Shown here piece after piece: positions 1 through 9,053 of a DNA stretch of 64,000 bases; the stretch's first letter is position 1; each line of letters starts with the position of its first letter. The notes below the pieces were generated by a model. The model had not been told where the DNA came from. It made no database searches and saw nothing but the letters and a program-made list of their open reading frames with translations. The stretch covers positions 82,577 through 146,576 of the forward strand of contig NZ_QPJT01000013.1 in the NCBI RefSeq assembly GCF_003337415.1. The letters are read 5' to 3'. Source of the DNA: Anaerobacterium chartisolvens (GTDB taxonomy: Bacteria > Bacillota > Clostridia > Acetivibrionales > DSM-27016). A program made the position numbers and the translations under genes.

Positions 1-279
1 TTAATTTCTGCAATTATTGCAAGGCCCGGAGCAAGGCTGCTGGGCAGGCACTTGAGCATAAGCCCCGATCCCGCGGAAGGGGTGATGGCTGTGGGGGAAA
101 TAGTCCGGCATCCCACAGACCCTAATATGTGTGGGCTGAAAAACTTAAGCGGCGGCACATGGAATTTCATAAACAGCAAGGGCGTATCCAAGACGGTGCC
201 TCCGATGGCGACGGTGCCTGCCTTTAATAATAACTCCATAGATTTTGGGGGCAATGTAACGGGAGTATTTGAAGCCTGA
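1..279 (+). CDS. C-terminal fragment of an unrecognised protein (5' end outside window)
   Basis: The frame is open from the first base and stops at 277-279, so the N-terminus lies outside the window. The visible 92 residues contain HPTDPNMCGLKNLSGGTW followed by a short beta-rich tail with a Pro-rich turn and NNNSIDFGG. No membrane segment is visible. The tail resembles the beta-rich ends (FHA-like) that I associate with some clostridial kinase or FHA signalling proteins. The next gene has a helical domain I associate with the same kind of protein, so a signalling role is possible. This is inference from a fragment; no function can be assigned. Confidence 0.45.
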   Translation, partial: LISAIIARPGARLLGRHLSISPDPAEGVMAVGEIVRHPTDPNMCGLKNLSGGTWNFINSKGVSKTVPPMATVPAFNNNSIDFGGNVTGVFEA

Positions 280-323
280 AGCGGTATCAGGCGCTATAAA
301 AAATGTGTTTTGAGGTTGACATT

Positions 324-1172
324 ATGAAGCATTTGTTAAAAGAAATTGTTGATGAGTATGGAAGAGACATATATTTAGAGGAAAAACGGTTAGAGGGCAT
401 TATTACCGATAAGAAGCGCGCTGTGAGTAAAAGGTTCAGAAATCAGATTGTGGGTATAATGCGTTCCAAATGCCTCAATGAAATTATCACGGCTCGGGAA
501 ATAGATGTCCAAAGAGTAAAGATAATATTTCAGGAGGTTGTAGAAACTACCGGGTATTCCGAGATAGATGTGGACGAGCTGTTCAGGTGCATATTTTATT
601 CTGTGGGGCTATCCTACAGCTCGCCTTTAGAGATCAGGGAGCATGGCAGTAATTTTGCAGTGTCCAAAGGCGGGGAAGGGGTCAATGCCGGGGAAAAGCC
701 GGCTGGTATAGCAACAGCGGCGATTCCAGCCGGCACAGTAAAAAAAAGTGATTCTACTGCAAATTCTGTAAATAGCAAACGCCTTATAAATACAAATTCG
801 GGAGTGGCAGCAGCTTATCCGAAGTCTGCACAGACAGGCACAGCAGCCGTTAAGCGTGGCACCGGGTTTAAGTCCAAGGCTCCCCGAGGCACTACTGTTT
901 TTGGGCAGCCGTGGTTCTACCTGATTTTCGTTTTACCTGGCGTGGCATTATATTTTGCGGCGGCGTTTTATGCGGGAATACTGGATAATACGGCAAGCAT
1001 ACTGATGTGCTTGGCTTCTGCCTCTATTTTTATATTAAGCGATGTAATAGTCAAGGATAAAACGGATTACACCAGAGAGCCTATATCTTATATTTTAGTC
1101 AATAGGCTGGAAAGGCATTTACTGCTGCTTGCTATAGCGGGAATTTCTATAATTTATATCAGATGCTTGTAA
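324..1172 (+). CDS. Hypothetical protein: helical N-domain, low-complexity linker, C-terminal membrane anchor
   Basis: The frame opens at 303, but the ATG at 324 has a GAGGT site about 8 bases upstream and is preferred, giving 282 residues. Residues 1-105 are helical and charged, with LEEKRLEGIITDKKR near the N-terminus. This looks like the small helical domain that accompanies FHA, Hsp70-like or kinase modules in bacteria (weak resemblance). Residues ~110-195 are an Ala/Gly/Ser/Thr-rich linker. Residues ~200-282 hold about three membrane segments. It lies 44 bases after the preceding fragment and 27 bases before the truncated murA. It is not part of the usual division cluster, so this looks like an insertion. 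Function unknown. Confidence 0.6.
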   Translation: MKHLLKEIVDEYGRDIYLEEKRLEGIITDKKRAVSKRFRNQIVGIMRSKCLNEIITAREIDVQRVKIIFQEVVETTGYSEIDVDELFRCIFYSVGLSYSSPLEIREHGSNFAVSKGGEGVNAGEKPAGIATAAIPAGTVKKSDSTANSVNSKRLINTNSGVAAAYPKSAQTGTAAVKRGTGFKSKAPRGTTVFGQPWFYLIFVLPGVALYFAAAFYAGILDNTASILMCLASASIFILSDVIVKDKTDYTREPISYILVNRLERHLLLLAIAGISIIYIRCL

Positions 1173-1199
1173 TTTTATAATTGATACAATCTGCATGAA

Positions 1200-2171
1200 G
1201 TGATAGAATATAAAGCGGATGATGTTTTCAATACAGTAACATGCCCGGGAGGGTGCGAAATAGGCCCAAGGCCCATAGACCTGCATTTAAAGGCCCTCAG
1301 AAAGATGGGCGCCACAATACATGATGTACAGAGAGGCTTAATATACTGTGAGGTAGACAAACTAAAGGGCTGTGATATTCAGCTTGACTATCCCAGTGTG
1401 GGAGCCACGGAGAATATAATGCTCGCCGCTGTTTTTGCGGACGGAGACACATACATACGCAATGCTGCCAAGGAGCCGGAAATAATTGATTTGCAAAATT
1501 ATCTGGCAGGCATGGGAGTTGATATTTCGGGTGCAGGCACAAGTGCGATAAGAATACGGGGCAAAGATTATAAGCTTAAAAATATTGAACATTCGGTTAT
1601 TTCGGACAGAATCGTCGCAGGTACATATATGGTTGCCTCAGCCATAACAGGCGGGGATATGTACTTAAAAAATGTTATTCCCGAGCATATAGGATCGGTA
1701 ATCGCAAACCTTAGAGACGCGGGATGCAGGATAAACGTTAAGAAAAACTCCATTCATATATCCGGGCCTGCAAGGCCAAAGGCTATAGATATAATAAGGA
1801 CACTGCCTTATCCCGGATTTCCCACCGACATGCAGGCTCAAATGGTAAGCCTGTTTACAATAGCCAGAGGAACCAGTATTATTGTGGAAACGGTGTTTGA
1901 AAATCGATATAAGCATGTGGATGAATTGATAAGAATGGGAGCGGATGTAAAGCTCGAGGGAAGAATAGCGGTCATTAAGGGTGTTAAAAGGCTTGCCGGA
2001 GCAAGTGTGTACGCCAGAGACCTAAGGGGAGGGGCGGCACTGGTGCTGGCAGGGCTGGTTGCCGAGGGTGAAACGCTGATTGGCGGTACCAATTACATAG
2101 ACAGGGGATATGAAAATCTGGAGGGAAAGCTGGCTCAAGTGGGGGCTTTAATCAGGAGGATAGAGGGATAA
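1200..2171 (+). CDS. murA: UDP-N-acetylglucosamine 1-carboxyvinyltransferase (MurA), N-terminally truncated
   Basis: The protein aligns with MurA from the catalytic-Cys loop onward: TCPGGCEIGPRPIDLH (Cys19 here, equivalent to Cys115 of E. coli), SVGATENIM, FPTDMQAQ (the conserved Asp), ETVFENRYKHVDEL and YIDRGYENLEGKL. Full-length MurA is about 420 residues; this frame has 323. The missing ~100 N-terminal residues include the Lys-Asn pair of the SGAKNA motif, which is needed for UDP-GlcNAc and PEP binding. An in-frame TGA at 1182-1184 blocks extension, and no ribosome site precedes the GTG at 1200. The rest of the frame is clean. In active form it would transfer enolpyruvate to UDP-GlcNAc in peptidoglycan synthesis; here it is probably inactive or a recent remnant. 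A second murA elsewhere is expected. Confidence 0.85.
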   Translation: MIEYKADDVFNTVTCPGGCEIGPRPIDLHLKALRKMGATIHDVQRGLIYCEVDKLKGCDIQLDYPSVGATENIMLAAVFADGDTYIRNAAKEPEIIDLQNYLAGMGVDISGAGTSAIRIRGKDYKLKNIEHSVISDRIVAGTYMVASAITGGDMYLKNVIPEHIGSVIANLRDAGCRINVKKNSIHISGPARPKAIDIIRTLPYPGFPTDMQAQMVSLFTIARGTSIIVETVFENRYKHVDELIRMGADVKLEGRIAVIKGVKRLAGASVYARDLRGGAALVLAGLVAEGETLIGGTNYIDRGYENLEGKLAQVGALIRRIEG

Positions 2172-2173
2172 AA

Positions 2174-3025
2174 TTGAACGGAGAATACCAAAGAGAGTAC
2201 ATAGACAGCGAGGCTCTGGCGCGGAAGAAAAAGAAAAGAAAGAGAAGGATTAAAAAAATACTTTTTTGGATAAAATCCATATTTATTATTGCTCTTTTTA
2301 GTACAACCATAGTATCTCTGGCACTGTCACCCCTGTTTAATATTAATTCAATAGAGGTAACGGGCACAGCGAGATACCAGCACTCCGATATAATTGGAAC
2401 TGCAGGGCTTGTTACGGGAGTTAACGGCTTTAAGGCCATAGGAAGAAGCATACAGGATATTTTTACATTGAGCTATGGAAATGCCGAAGAAGCCATACTG
2501 AATAAGTATCCTTACATTAAAAGTGCTGAAGCGAGGTTTGCCGTGCCGGACAAGATAAAAATAACTCTCCGGGAAAGGGTGCCTATAGCGTTTATTTCCT
2601 GTCCGAAGGGCAATATTATAATTGATGATGCGCTGTATGTGCTTGAAATGACAGGGAAAAATCAGCCGGAAGGGCTTTTGATGATTAAGGGGCTTGAGTT
2701 TGAAGCCTTTGAAGTGGGACAGGCCTTAGACATTAAGAATAACTATAATTATGAGCAGGCGCTGCTGCTTTTAAACAAGATCCGTGAGTCGGACGAGCGC
2801 AATGAGTTTAAGCTCTACGGGCTTATAAGCGCTGTTGACGCATCTGACATGGCCAGGCTTACATTGCTTTGGGACGGCAGAATAAATGCAAATTTCGGGG
2901 AGCTTTTAGATTTGGATTTCAAAATCAATTTTTTCAGGCATATTGTTTCAAAAAGTCTGAAAAAGCAGGATAAGGGGTTTTTAGATCTTACGATTGAAAA
3001 CCCAAGCTTTATACCAGGAAAATAA
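2174..3025 (+). CDS. ftsQ: Cell division protein DivIB/FtsQ
   Basis: This is a bitopic division protein of the DivIB/FtsQ-DivIC/FtsB-FtsL complex at the septum. The 283-residue protein has a cytoplasmic Lys/Arg-rich tail (residues ~15-30), one membrane segment (~31-54) and then a POTRA domain beginning SPLFNINSIEVTG, followed by the beta domain (FtsQ family). Translation starts at a TTG two bases after the murA stop, with GAGGG seven bases upstream, so it is coupled to the truncated murA frame. The order murA-ftsQ-sbp-ftsA-ftsZ is the usual clostridial arrangement. Length and layout are normal. Confidence 0.92.
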   Translation: MNGEYQREYIDSEALARKKKKRKRRIKKILFWIKSIFIIALFSTTIVSLALSPLFNINSIEVTGTARYQHSDIIGTAGLVTGVNGFKAIGRSIQDIFTLSYGNAEEAILNKYPYIKSAEARFAVPDKIKITLRERVPIAFISCPKGNIIIDDALYVLEMTGKNQPEGLLMIKGLEFEAFEVGQALDIKNNYNYEQALLLLNKIRESDERNEFKLYGLISAVDASDMARLTLLWDGRINANFGELLDLDFKINFFRHIVSKSLKKQDKGFLDLTIENPSFIPGK

Positions 3026-3068
3026 TATAACGGCAAGGGAAATAAAACTATAAAAGCGGGAGGCAAAT

Positions 3069-3425
3069 ATGATACCGGTTCTTGGATTAATAGCAGGTAT
3101 TTTAATAGGAATATTTATACCGTATAATATTTCATATCAATACTCCAATTATGTTGCGGTTGCCATACTTGCGGCACTGGACTCTGTTTTCGGGGGGATG
3201 GCCGCAACGCTTCAGGGCAAGTTCAACATCAAAGTGTTTTTATCCGGCTTTTTCGGCAATGCTTTATTGGCGGCAGGCCTGGCATACATAGGGGATCAGT
3301 TGGGTATACAGATTTATCTTGCGGCAATATTTGCTTTTGGAAACAGGCTTTTCTTGAATTTTGCCCTCATTAGAAGAATTGTGTTGAATAAATATTTTAA
3401 AAAAGATAATATAATAGAGAAGTAA
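3069..3425 (+). CDS. sbp: Small basic protein Sbp (DUF1290 family)
   Basis: This 118-residue membrane protein begins MIPVLGLIAGILIGIFIPY and contains AILAALDSVFGGMAA, both typical of the Sbp/DUF1290 family found between ftsQ and ftsA/ftsZ in Firmicutes and actinobacteria. Three to four membrane segments are visible (residues ~2-20, 24-45, 56-78 and 83-103), followed by a short basic tail. The start has GGGAGG 5-10 bases upstream. Its precise role is unknown; its place in the division cluster suggests a part in septation. The ftsA frame follows immediately. Confidence 0.9.
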   Translation: MIPVLGLIAGILIGIFIPYNISYQYSNYVAVAILAALDSVFGGMAATLQGKFNIKVFLSGFFGNALLAAGLAYIGDQLGIQIYLAAIFAFGNRLFLNFALIRRIVLNKYFKKDNIIEK

Positions 3426-3482
3426 TTGCTGTGTTTTATAGGTTTTATTGGAATTCCATATATTCTCGGGGGGTTCGTGCAT

Positions 3483-4718
3483 GTGAATGATATAATTGTT
3501 GGAATGGATATAGGCACTTCCAAGGTGTGTACTGTAATAGGCCAGTTGGGTAAGGACAACCAGATTGACATTCTTGGAAAAGGCATGGAATATTGCAGCG
3601 GGGTGAAAAAGGGCGTAATTGTTGATATAGAAGCTACTGCCGACTCCATTAGGGCTTCGGTGCATAAAGCGGAGCAAATGGCCAATATGAAGGTGGGCTC
3701 TGCTTATGTCAACATAATAGGGGCCCATGTGTCAATCACAAGCAACAGAAATTGCGTAGCTATTTCGGCGGAAAACAGGGAGATAACTCAAAAAGATGTT
3801 GAGAGAGTGTTGTATGGGGTAAAAAATGTAAATATTTCCGAAGACAGGGAAATTATAGACATTATTACAAAACAGTATATAATTGATGGGTATGATGAAA
3901 TAATTGACCCTGTGGGAATGATGGGCGTAAAGCTGGAGGTTGATGCCCAGATTGTGGCAGGGAAAATCACGTCTGTTCAAAATATAGTAAAAAGCGTTGA
4001 GCGTACAGGTATAAAGGTTGACGGAATAGTGGTCGAAGCCCTTGCGACGGGACAGGCCGCGCTTGCATCCGACGAAAAGGATATGGGAGTAATACTGATT
4101 GATGTTGGAGCGGGAGTAACCGATATTTCAGTATATAAAAAGCAAAATCTTGTTTTTTATAATTCACTCCCCGTCGGAGGAGAGCATATAACCAACGATA
4201 TTTCCATCGGGCTTAAAATACCGTACACAGACGCAGAAAAGATAAAAAAGGAATATAGACTGGCTCTTTCGTCGCTTATAAAAAACGATCAGGAGATAAC
4301 GGTAAATGATCTGGACGGAAATAATAAAAAGAGTGTGAGAATATCCGAGGCTGTAGAAATTATTGAGGCCAGAGTATATGAAATAATTTCCTTATGTAAA
4401 AATTTAATCGACGGATCAGCGGCTAAAGGGGGGATAGGTGCGGGTGTTGTTTTAACGGGAGGAGGGATTTCGTACTCCGACGGCGTAAAAGAAATCGCGG
4501 AAGAGGTTTTTGAGTTGCCGGTAAGAATAGCTTCCTATAAATCGTTTGGAATAGGGCAGCCGGAATTTGCAACCGCGGCGGGCATTATAAAATATATTTC
4601 AAACAGGCATAAGGGAAGTAATTTCGGAAGTGACATAACTGTTCAAAAGAATAATCGACTGCCCAAGGAATCGGGTTTCTTGGGAAGAGTATCGGAGTTT
4701 ATAAAAAAAATATTTTGA
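3483..4718 (+). CDS. ftsA: Cell division protein FtsA
   Basis: This actin-like ATPase anchors FtsZ filaments to the membrane. The GTG at 3483 has GGGGGG nine bases upstream and gives VNDIIVGMDIGTSKVCTVIG, the standard FtsA opening; the frame is open back to 3426, but upstream starts lack a ribosome site. Actin-fold signatures are GMDIGTSK (phosphate 1), ILIDVGAGVTDIS (phosphate 2) and VVLTGGGISY (adenosine motif). The C-terminus ends in SGFLGRVSEFIKKIF, an amphipathic helix that serves as the membrane tether. It has 411 residues, normal for Firmicutes. It follows sbp and precedes ftsZ by 175 bases. Confidence 0.95.
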   Translation: MNDIIVGMDIGTSKVCTVIGQLGKDNQIDILGKGMEYCSGVKKGVIVDIEATADSIRASVHKAEQMANMKVGSAYVNIIGAHVSITSNRNCVAISAENREITQKDVERVLYGVKNVNISEDREIIDIITKQYIIDGYDEIIDPVGMMGVKLEVDAQIVAGKITSVQNIVKSVERTGIKVDGIVVEALATGQAALASDEKDMGVILIDVGAGVTDISVYKKQNLVFYNSLPVGGEHITNDISIGLKIPYTDAEKIKKEYRLALSSLIKNDQEITVNDLDGNNKKSVRISEAVEIIEARVYEIISLCKNLIDGSAAKGGIGAGVVLTGGGISYSDGVKEIAEEVFELPVRIASYKSFGIGQPEFATAAGIIKYISNRHKGSNFGSDITVQKNNRLPKESGFLGRVSEFIKKIF

Positions 4719-4820
4719 ATTATCCATCCAAGACACAGGACAATCTATTGCCGGTATAAAACTTTTTCTGGCATAAATGGAAAAGATACAAATTACGTAT
4801 ACAACATAATATTTTTAGTT

Positions 4821-4826
4821 TATAAT
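4821..4826 (+). promoter_or_regulatory. ftsZ: Candidate -10 element upstream of ftsZ
   Basis: TATAAT at 4821-4826, preceded by TATACA at 4798-4803 (17-base spacer; 4 of 6 matches to TTGACA). It lies ~68 bases upstream of the ftsZ start, in the only sizeable gap of the division cluster. The region is very AT-rich, so the call is weak. Confidence 0.35.
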
Positions 4827-4893
4827 ATATTTAAAAATAGGATAGTTTTAAATACGAATGATAAAAAAGTTATATATAAAGGGGGACTTAAGG

Positions 4894-5988
4894 TTGCTGG
4901 AGTTCGATATAGACATGGAGCAATTTGCGCAGATAAAGGTTATTGGAGTAGGGGGAGGCGGTAATAATGCCGTAAACAGAATGATAACGGCGGGCCTTCG
5001 CGGTGTTGAGTTTATAGCTGTAAATACCGACAAGCAGGCGTTGTTCCTGTCAAAAGCCAATACAAAGATACAGATAGGCGACAAGCTCACGAAGGGCCTT
5101 GGAGCCGGAGCTAATCCAGAAATCGGAGAAAAGGCGGCCAATGAGAGCCGTGATGAGATAGCGCAGTCAATAAAGGGCGCGGATATGGTTTTTGTAACCG
5201 CAGGAATGGGAGGAGGCACGGGTACGGGAGCGGCCCCTGTTGTTGCTCAGGTTGCAAAGGAGATGGGAATTTTGACGGTGGGCGTTGTTACCAAGCCGTT
5301 TATGTTTGAGGGAAGAAAGAGAATGCAGCACGCAGAGAGGGGTGCTGAAAATCTCAAGGCCGCGGTAGACACTCTGGTTACCATACCGAATGATAGGCTG
5401 CTTCAGGTTGCGGAAAAGAAAACGTCTATGGTTGACGCGTTTAAGATTGCGGATGACGTTTTAAGGCAGGGTGTTCAGGGAATATCGGATTTGATTGCCG
5501 TTCCGGGGCTTATAAACCTTGACTTTGCGGATGTAAGGACAATAATGCTGGACACCGGTATTGCCCATATGGGAATAGGCAGGGCTTCGGGGGACAGCAA
5601 GGCCGAGGAGGCAGCAAAGCAGGCGATACACAGTCCGCTTCTTGAAACCTCGATAGAGGGGGCAAGGGGTGTGCTTGTAAATATTACAGGGGGAGTGGAT
5701 CTGGGATTGTTTGAGGCCAATACTGCGGTTGAAATGATTCAAAAGTCTGCCGATCCCGATGCCAACATTATTTTTGGAGCGTCGATAGATGAAAATTTAA
5801 AGGATGAGCTGTTAATAACGGTCATAGCCACAGGCTTTGACAAGGTACCTGTTATAAAGAAGCTTGAGAAGGCTGCTGAAAAGGCTTCAACGGTAAACCC
5901 CACAAGCAGGGACAGAGCCGCTGTCAGTCCAATGGGCGAGGACGAGCTTGATATACCTACGTTTTTAAGACGAAACAGGTTTAAATAG
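4894..5988 (+). CDS. ftsZ: Cell division GTPase FtsZ
   Basis: This tubulin homologue polymerises into the Z ring. The TTG at 4894 (GGGGGA eight bases upstream) gives [20 protein letters not shown], the usual clostridial opening; the ATG at 4858 is in frame but has no ribosome site. The GTP-binding signature [10 protein letters not shown] sits near residues 106-115, and the T7-loop region follows with ITVIATGF. The protein ends [15 protein letters not shown], the conserved C-terminal peptide that binds FtsA and SepF. The length is 364 residues, normal. A strong terminator follows, so ftsZ ends the division transcript. Confidence 0.98.
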   Translation: MLEFDIDMEQFAQIKVIGVGGGGNNAVNRMITAGLRGVEFIAVNTDKQALFLSKANTKIQIGDKLTKGLGAGANPEIGEKAANESRDEIAQSIKGADMVFVTAGMGGGTGTGAAPVVAQVAKEMGILTVGVVTKPFMFEGRKRMQHAERGAENLKAAVDTLVTIPNDRLLQVAEKKTSMVDAFKIADDVLRQGVQGISDLIAVPGLINLDFADVRTIMLDTGIAHMGIGRASGDSKAEEAAKQAIHSPLLETSIEGARGVLVNITGGVDLGLFEANTAVEMIQKSADPDANIIFGASIDENLKDELLITVIATGFDKVPVIKKLEKAAEKASTVNPTSRDRAAVSPMGEDELDIPTFLRRNRFK

Positions 5989-6001
5989 AGTTATATATTG
6001 A

Positions 6002-6037
6002 AAAACACCGGGGGCCTCTAGTGCTTCCCGGTGTTTT
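6002..6037 (+). terminator. Rho-independent terminator after ftsZ
   Basis: An 11-bp stem (AAAACACCGGG at 6002-6012 with CCCGGTGTTTT at 6027-6037) with a 14-base loop and a run of T to 6039. It separates the division genes from spoIIGA. Confidence 0.9.
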
Positions 6038-6071
6038 TTGTCATACGATTTTTCTTTTTCTACAAGTGCAT

Positions 6072-6104
6072 TTGACAAAATAATGTATTTATGGAATATA
6101 TAAT
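6072..6104 (+). promoter_or_regulatory. spoIIGA: Candidate spoIIG promoter (sigma-A with long spacer, Spo0A-type)
   Basis: TTGACA (6072-6077) and TATAAT (6099-6104) are both perfect but are 21 bases apart. In B. subtilis the spoIIG promoter also has an over-long spacer (22 bases) and depends on Spo0A~P bound near the -35. The -35 here sits in TTTGACAAAA, one base from a 0A box (TGNCGAA). It lies ~200 bases upstream of spoIIGA. Confidence 0.6.
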
Positions 6105-6311
6105 GGTAGTACATTATCGATTGCGGAAGCTACAGGGAAGCTATCGGCAAGCATATTTATATTACTTTCATAAATTAAAATTCAGGGACATATATATATA
6201 TGCCGGGGAATATAAATATAACGCGGAATATTATTTAAGCACTAAAAGAACAAAATTCCTTATGCAGCGTGATGTCCGCACACAATATAAAGATAAAGTG
6301 AGGTAATGCAG

Positions 6312-7211
6312 ATGGAAATATATGTGGATATTCTTTTTCTGGAGAATATCATAATGAATTTTCTGATTCTGCTTGTGACTGCCAAGTTTTCCAAAAGCCC
6401 CGCTTCGAGCCTTCGCCTGCTTGCAGCATCACTTATAGGGGCTGTATATGTGGTGGTTTTGATACTGTTTCCCGGTATAAAGGCTTACTATACCACAACG
6501 GCAAAAATAGTGCTGTCCTTTTTAATAATTGCAGTGGCATTTTCACCTAAAAAGCTGTCTGCTTTCTTCAAAATCCTCTCTATTTTTTATGTATCCACCT
6601 TCATGTTTGCCGGGGCGGCTTTTGCCTTCCTATATGTCAATCAAAGCGGAGGTTTTGTAAAAAACGGTATTGTATATGTGTTCTGGCAGTCAAAATGGAC
6701 GCTGCTTTTTCTGTCCATTATAACGCTTGGAATTGTATTAAGAGTATTCTGGGAGGTCATTCAATACAGGTTTATAAGAGATAAGCTCCTTGTGCCGGTA
6801 AAAATAGCGTTTGAAAGCAAGTTTATAGATATGGCGGCCTTGATTGATACCGGCAATTCACTCTATGATCCCTTAACCAACACTCCCGTTATGGTTGTGG
6901 AGTTTAAGGCCATAAAGGAAATACTTCCCGGAGACATAAAGAGTATTTTTGAGGATGCAAAGGAAAATGATTTGAATTGTGTTACAAGCATTGTTTCCAA
7001 CTCATCATGGTCGCCCAGATTCAGGCTTATTCCCTTTACATCCTTAGGTAAGGAAAACGGAATGCTTATAGGCTTTAAGCCGGATTATATAGAGGTGGGT
7101 GAAAATGAAGAAAAGAAGGGAGTCAATGATGTGATTGTGGGAATATACAACAGGGCTCTGTCTAAAAATGAAAGGTATAAGGCCCTTCTTAACCCTGTAT
7201 TGGCATCGTAA
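6312..7211 (+). CDS. spoIIGA: Sporulation sigma-E processing peptidase SpoIIGA
   Basis: This membrane-embedded aspartic protease removes the pro-sequence of sigma-E in the mother cell after a signal from SpoIIR. The ATG at 6312 has GTGAGG eight bases upstream; the ATG at 6306 is too close. The N-terminal half (residues ~5-150) has five hydrophobic segments. The soluble half carries ALIDTGNSLYDP with catalytic Asp179 in the DTGN motif. It has 299 residues, normal. It is followed 59 bases later by sigE, the gene of its substrate. Confidence 0.95.
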   Translation: MEIYVDILFLENIIMNFLILLVTAKFSKSPASSLRLLAASLIGAVYVVVLILFPGIKAYYTTTAKIVLSFLIIAVAFSPKKLSAFFKILSIFYVSTFMFAGAAFAFLYVNQSGGFVKNGIVYVFWQSKWTLLFLSIITLGIVLRVFWEVIQYRFIRDKLLVPVKIAFESKFIDMAALIDTGNSLYDPLTNTPVMVVEFKAIKEILPGDIKSIFEDAKENDLNCVTSIVSNSSWSPRFRLIPFTSLGKENGMLIGFKPDYIEVGENEEKKGVNDVIVGIYNRALSKNERYKALLNPVLAS

Positions 7212-7270
7212 AATATGAAAAATAAGTTTAGTGCATTAATTTATGAAATAATTAAAAAGGGGATGGAGAA

Positions 7271-8002
7271 ATGAGACTTATTAGCAGAATTAAGCTGACG
7301 CTTAGGGTGAATTATGTAAACTTACTGAGAAGGCTGGGACTTTATAAGGATTATCCCATACACTATATAGGCGGAAGTGAAGCATTGCCTCCCCCTTTAA
7401 GCAGCGACGAGGAAAGCTATTTGTTGAGAAAGCTTGAAAAACAGGACTATGGGGTTAAGTCCATTCTCATTGAGAGAAATTTAAGGCTTGTGGTATATAT
7501 CGCACGGAAATTTGAAAATACGGGGGTTGGGGTGGAAGACTTGATTTCCATAGGCACCATAGGCCTAATTAAGGCAATTAATACCTTTAATCCATCTAAG
7601 AACATAAAGCTGGCTACATATGCCTCGAGATGCATAGAAAATGAAATACTGATGTATTTAAGAAGAAATAACAGAATAAAGACCGAGATATCTATTGACG
7701 AGCCGTTAAACATAGATTGGGATGGAAATGAGCTGCTTCTTTCCGACATTCTGGGCACTGAAAACGATCTCATTTACAGAAGCATAGAGGATGAGGTGGA
7801 TAAGGAGCTTTTGGGTACGGCCATGAAAAAGCTGTCTATGCGCGAGAAAAAGATTATGGAGCTGAGATTCGGCCTCGCAAATGGAGTGGAAAGGACTCAA
7901 AAGGAGGTTGCGGATATGCTGGGAATATCTCAATCCTATATATCGAGACTGGAAAAAAGAATAATAGGAAGGCTTAAAAAGGAAATAAACAGGCTTGTGT
8001 AA
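7271..8002 (+). CDS. sigE: RNA polymerase sporulation sigma factor sigma-E (pro-form)
   Basis: Sigma-E is the early mother-cell sigma factor. The 243-residue protein begins with a ~25-residue amphipathic pro-sequence ([19 protein letters not shown]) ahead of the cleavage region. Region 2 has [22 protein letters not shown] and [17 protein letters not shown]. Region 4 ends with the helix-turn-helix [33 protein letters not shown] precedes the ATG. It follows spoIIGA, which encodes its activating protease, and precedes sigG by 194 bases, the canonical arrangement. Confidence 0.97.
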   Translation: MRLISRIKLTLRVNYVNLLRRLGLYKDYPIHYIGGSEALPPPLSSDEESYLLRKLEKQDYGVKSILIERNLRLVVYIARKFENTGVGVEDLISIGTIGLIKAINTFNPSKNIKLATYASRCIENEILMYLRRNNRIKTEISIDEPLNIDWDGNELLLSDILGTENDLIYRSIEDEVDKELLGTAMKKLSMREKKIMELRFGLANGVERTQKEVADMLGISQSYISRLEKRIIGRLKKEINRLV

Positions 8003-8095
8003 GGGGGCTCTTTTGAAAATGGCTTAAATAGCTGAAAGCACGATGAAATAAGGTTTGTCAAGGTCTATATCAAAAAATTTTTGTGTGTTTTTTCA

Positions 8096-8124
8096 GTATA
8101 AAAACTACCTCTCTGGCAATAATG
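8096..8124 (+). promoter_or_regulatory. sigG: Candidate sigma-F promoter for sigG
   Basis: GTATA (8096-8100), a 14-base spacer, then GGCAATAATG (8115-8124). The -10 matches every position of the sigma-F consensus GGNRANAHTR and the -35 fits GYWTA. It lies ~70 bases upstream of the sigG start. Forespore sigG transcription by sigma-F is established in B. subtilis. Confidence 0.6.
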
Positions 8125-8196
8125 ATATTGACGCTGAAAACGCAAGACAATGTTTTTAGTATCTTAGTTCGGGAAAAAATGCCGGGAGGTTTTTCT

Positions 8197-8970
8197 ATGC
8201 TAATCAACAAGGTGGAGATTTGTGGAGTAAACACATCAAAATTGCCAGTTTTAACAAATGAACAAAAGAAGGTTCTCTTTGAAAGGATGCATAAGGGGGA
8301 CGGCACGGCACGGGAAGAGTTTATAAAGGGCAACTTAAGGCTTGTATTAAGTGTGATTCAAAGATTTAATAATAGAGGAGAATATGTTGACGACCTTTTT
8401 CAGGTAGGGTGCATAGGGCTTATTAAAGCTATTGATAATTTTGACGTTACACAGAATGTAAAATTTTCCACCTATGCTGTGCCAATGATAATAGGTGAAA
8501 TACGAAGGTATTTAAGGGACAACAATTCAATCCGTGTCAGCAGATCCTTAAGAGATATCGCATATAAGGCTTTGCAGGCAAAGGAGAGGTTGACAAGCAA
8601 AAACGCCAAGGAGCCGACTATTACCGATATAGCCGCGGAGCTGAGCCTTCCGAAGGAGGATGTGGTATTTGCGCTTGACGCCATACAGGACCCCATATCG
8701 TTATTTGAATCGGTATATCATGACGGAGGGGATGCAATATATGTAATGGATCAGGTGAGTGATGACAAGAACCACGATGAAAACTGGCTGGAGGGAATAT
8801 CCTTAAAGGAGGCCATGAGAAGGCTGAACGAGCGGGAGAAGCTTATATTAAACCTCAGGTTTTTTCAGGGAAGGACACAGATGGAGGTTGCGGAGGAGAT
8901 AGGAATATCTCAGGCACAGGTATCACGGCTTGAAAAAACCGCCCTGCTTCATATGAGAAAATATATATAA
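8197..8970 (+). CDS. sigG: RNA polymerase sporulation sigma factor sigma-G
   Basis: Sigma-G is the late forespore sigma factor. The ATG at 8197 has GGGAGGT six bases upstream and gives MLINKVEICGVNTSKLPVLT, the hallmark sigma-G N-terminus; the frame is open from 8083 but that stretch contains the promoter. The 258 residues include region 2 (NLRLVLSVIQRFNNRGEYVD, then STYAVPMIIGEIRRYLRD), region 3 and region 4 (MEVAEEIGISQAQVSRLEK). It follows sigE and is closed by a terminator. Confidence 0.97.
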   Translation: MLINKVEICGVNTSKLPVLTNEQKKVLFERMHKGDGTAREEFIKGNLRLVLSVIQRFNNRGEYVDDLFQVGCIGLIKAIDNFDVTQNVKFSTYAVPMIIGEIRRYLRDNNSIRVSRSLRDIAYKALQAKERLTSKNAKEPTITDIAAELSLPKEDVVFALDAIQDPISLFESVYHDGGDAIYVMDQVSDDKNHDENWLEGISLKEAMRRLNEREKLILNLRFFQGRTQMEVAEEIGISQAQVSRLEKTALLHMRKYI

Positions 8971-9014
8971 AAACACAAAATAATATTTATTTTGGTTCAA
9001 ATGCCGTTAAATAT

Positions 9015-9050
9015 AAAACACCTTTAGAGAGAAATGCTCATGGGTGTTTT
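9015..9050 (+). terminator. Terminator after sigG
   Basis: AAAACACC (9015-9022) pairs with GGTGTTTT (9043-9050), with inner GAG/CTC pairing and a following T run. Confidence 0.75.
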
Positions 9051-9053
9051 TTC

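Noticed and set aside
6091..6306. 71-codon plus-strand frame between ftsZ and spoIIGA
   Set aside because: It starts inside the candidate spoIIG promoter, has no ribosome site and is Tyr/Lys-rich from AT-rich sequence. It looks like leader DNA.
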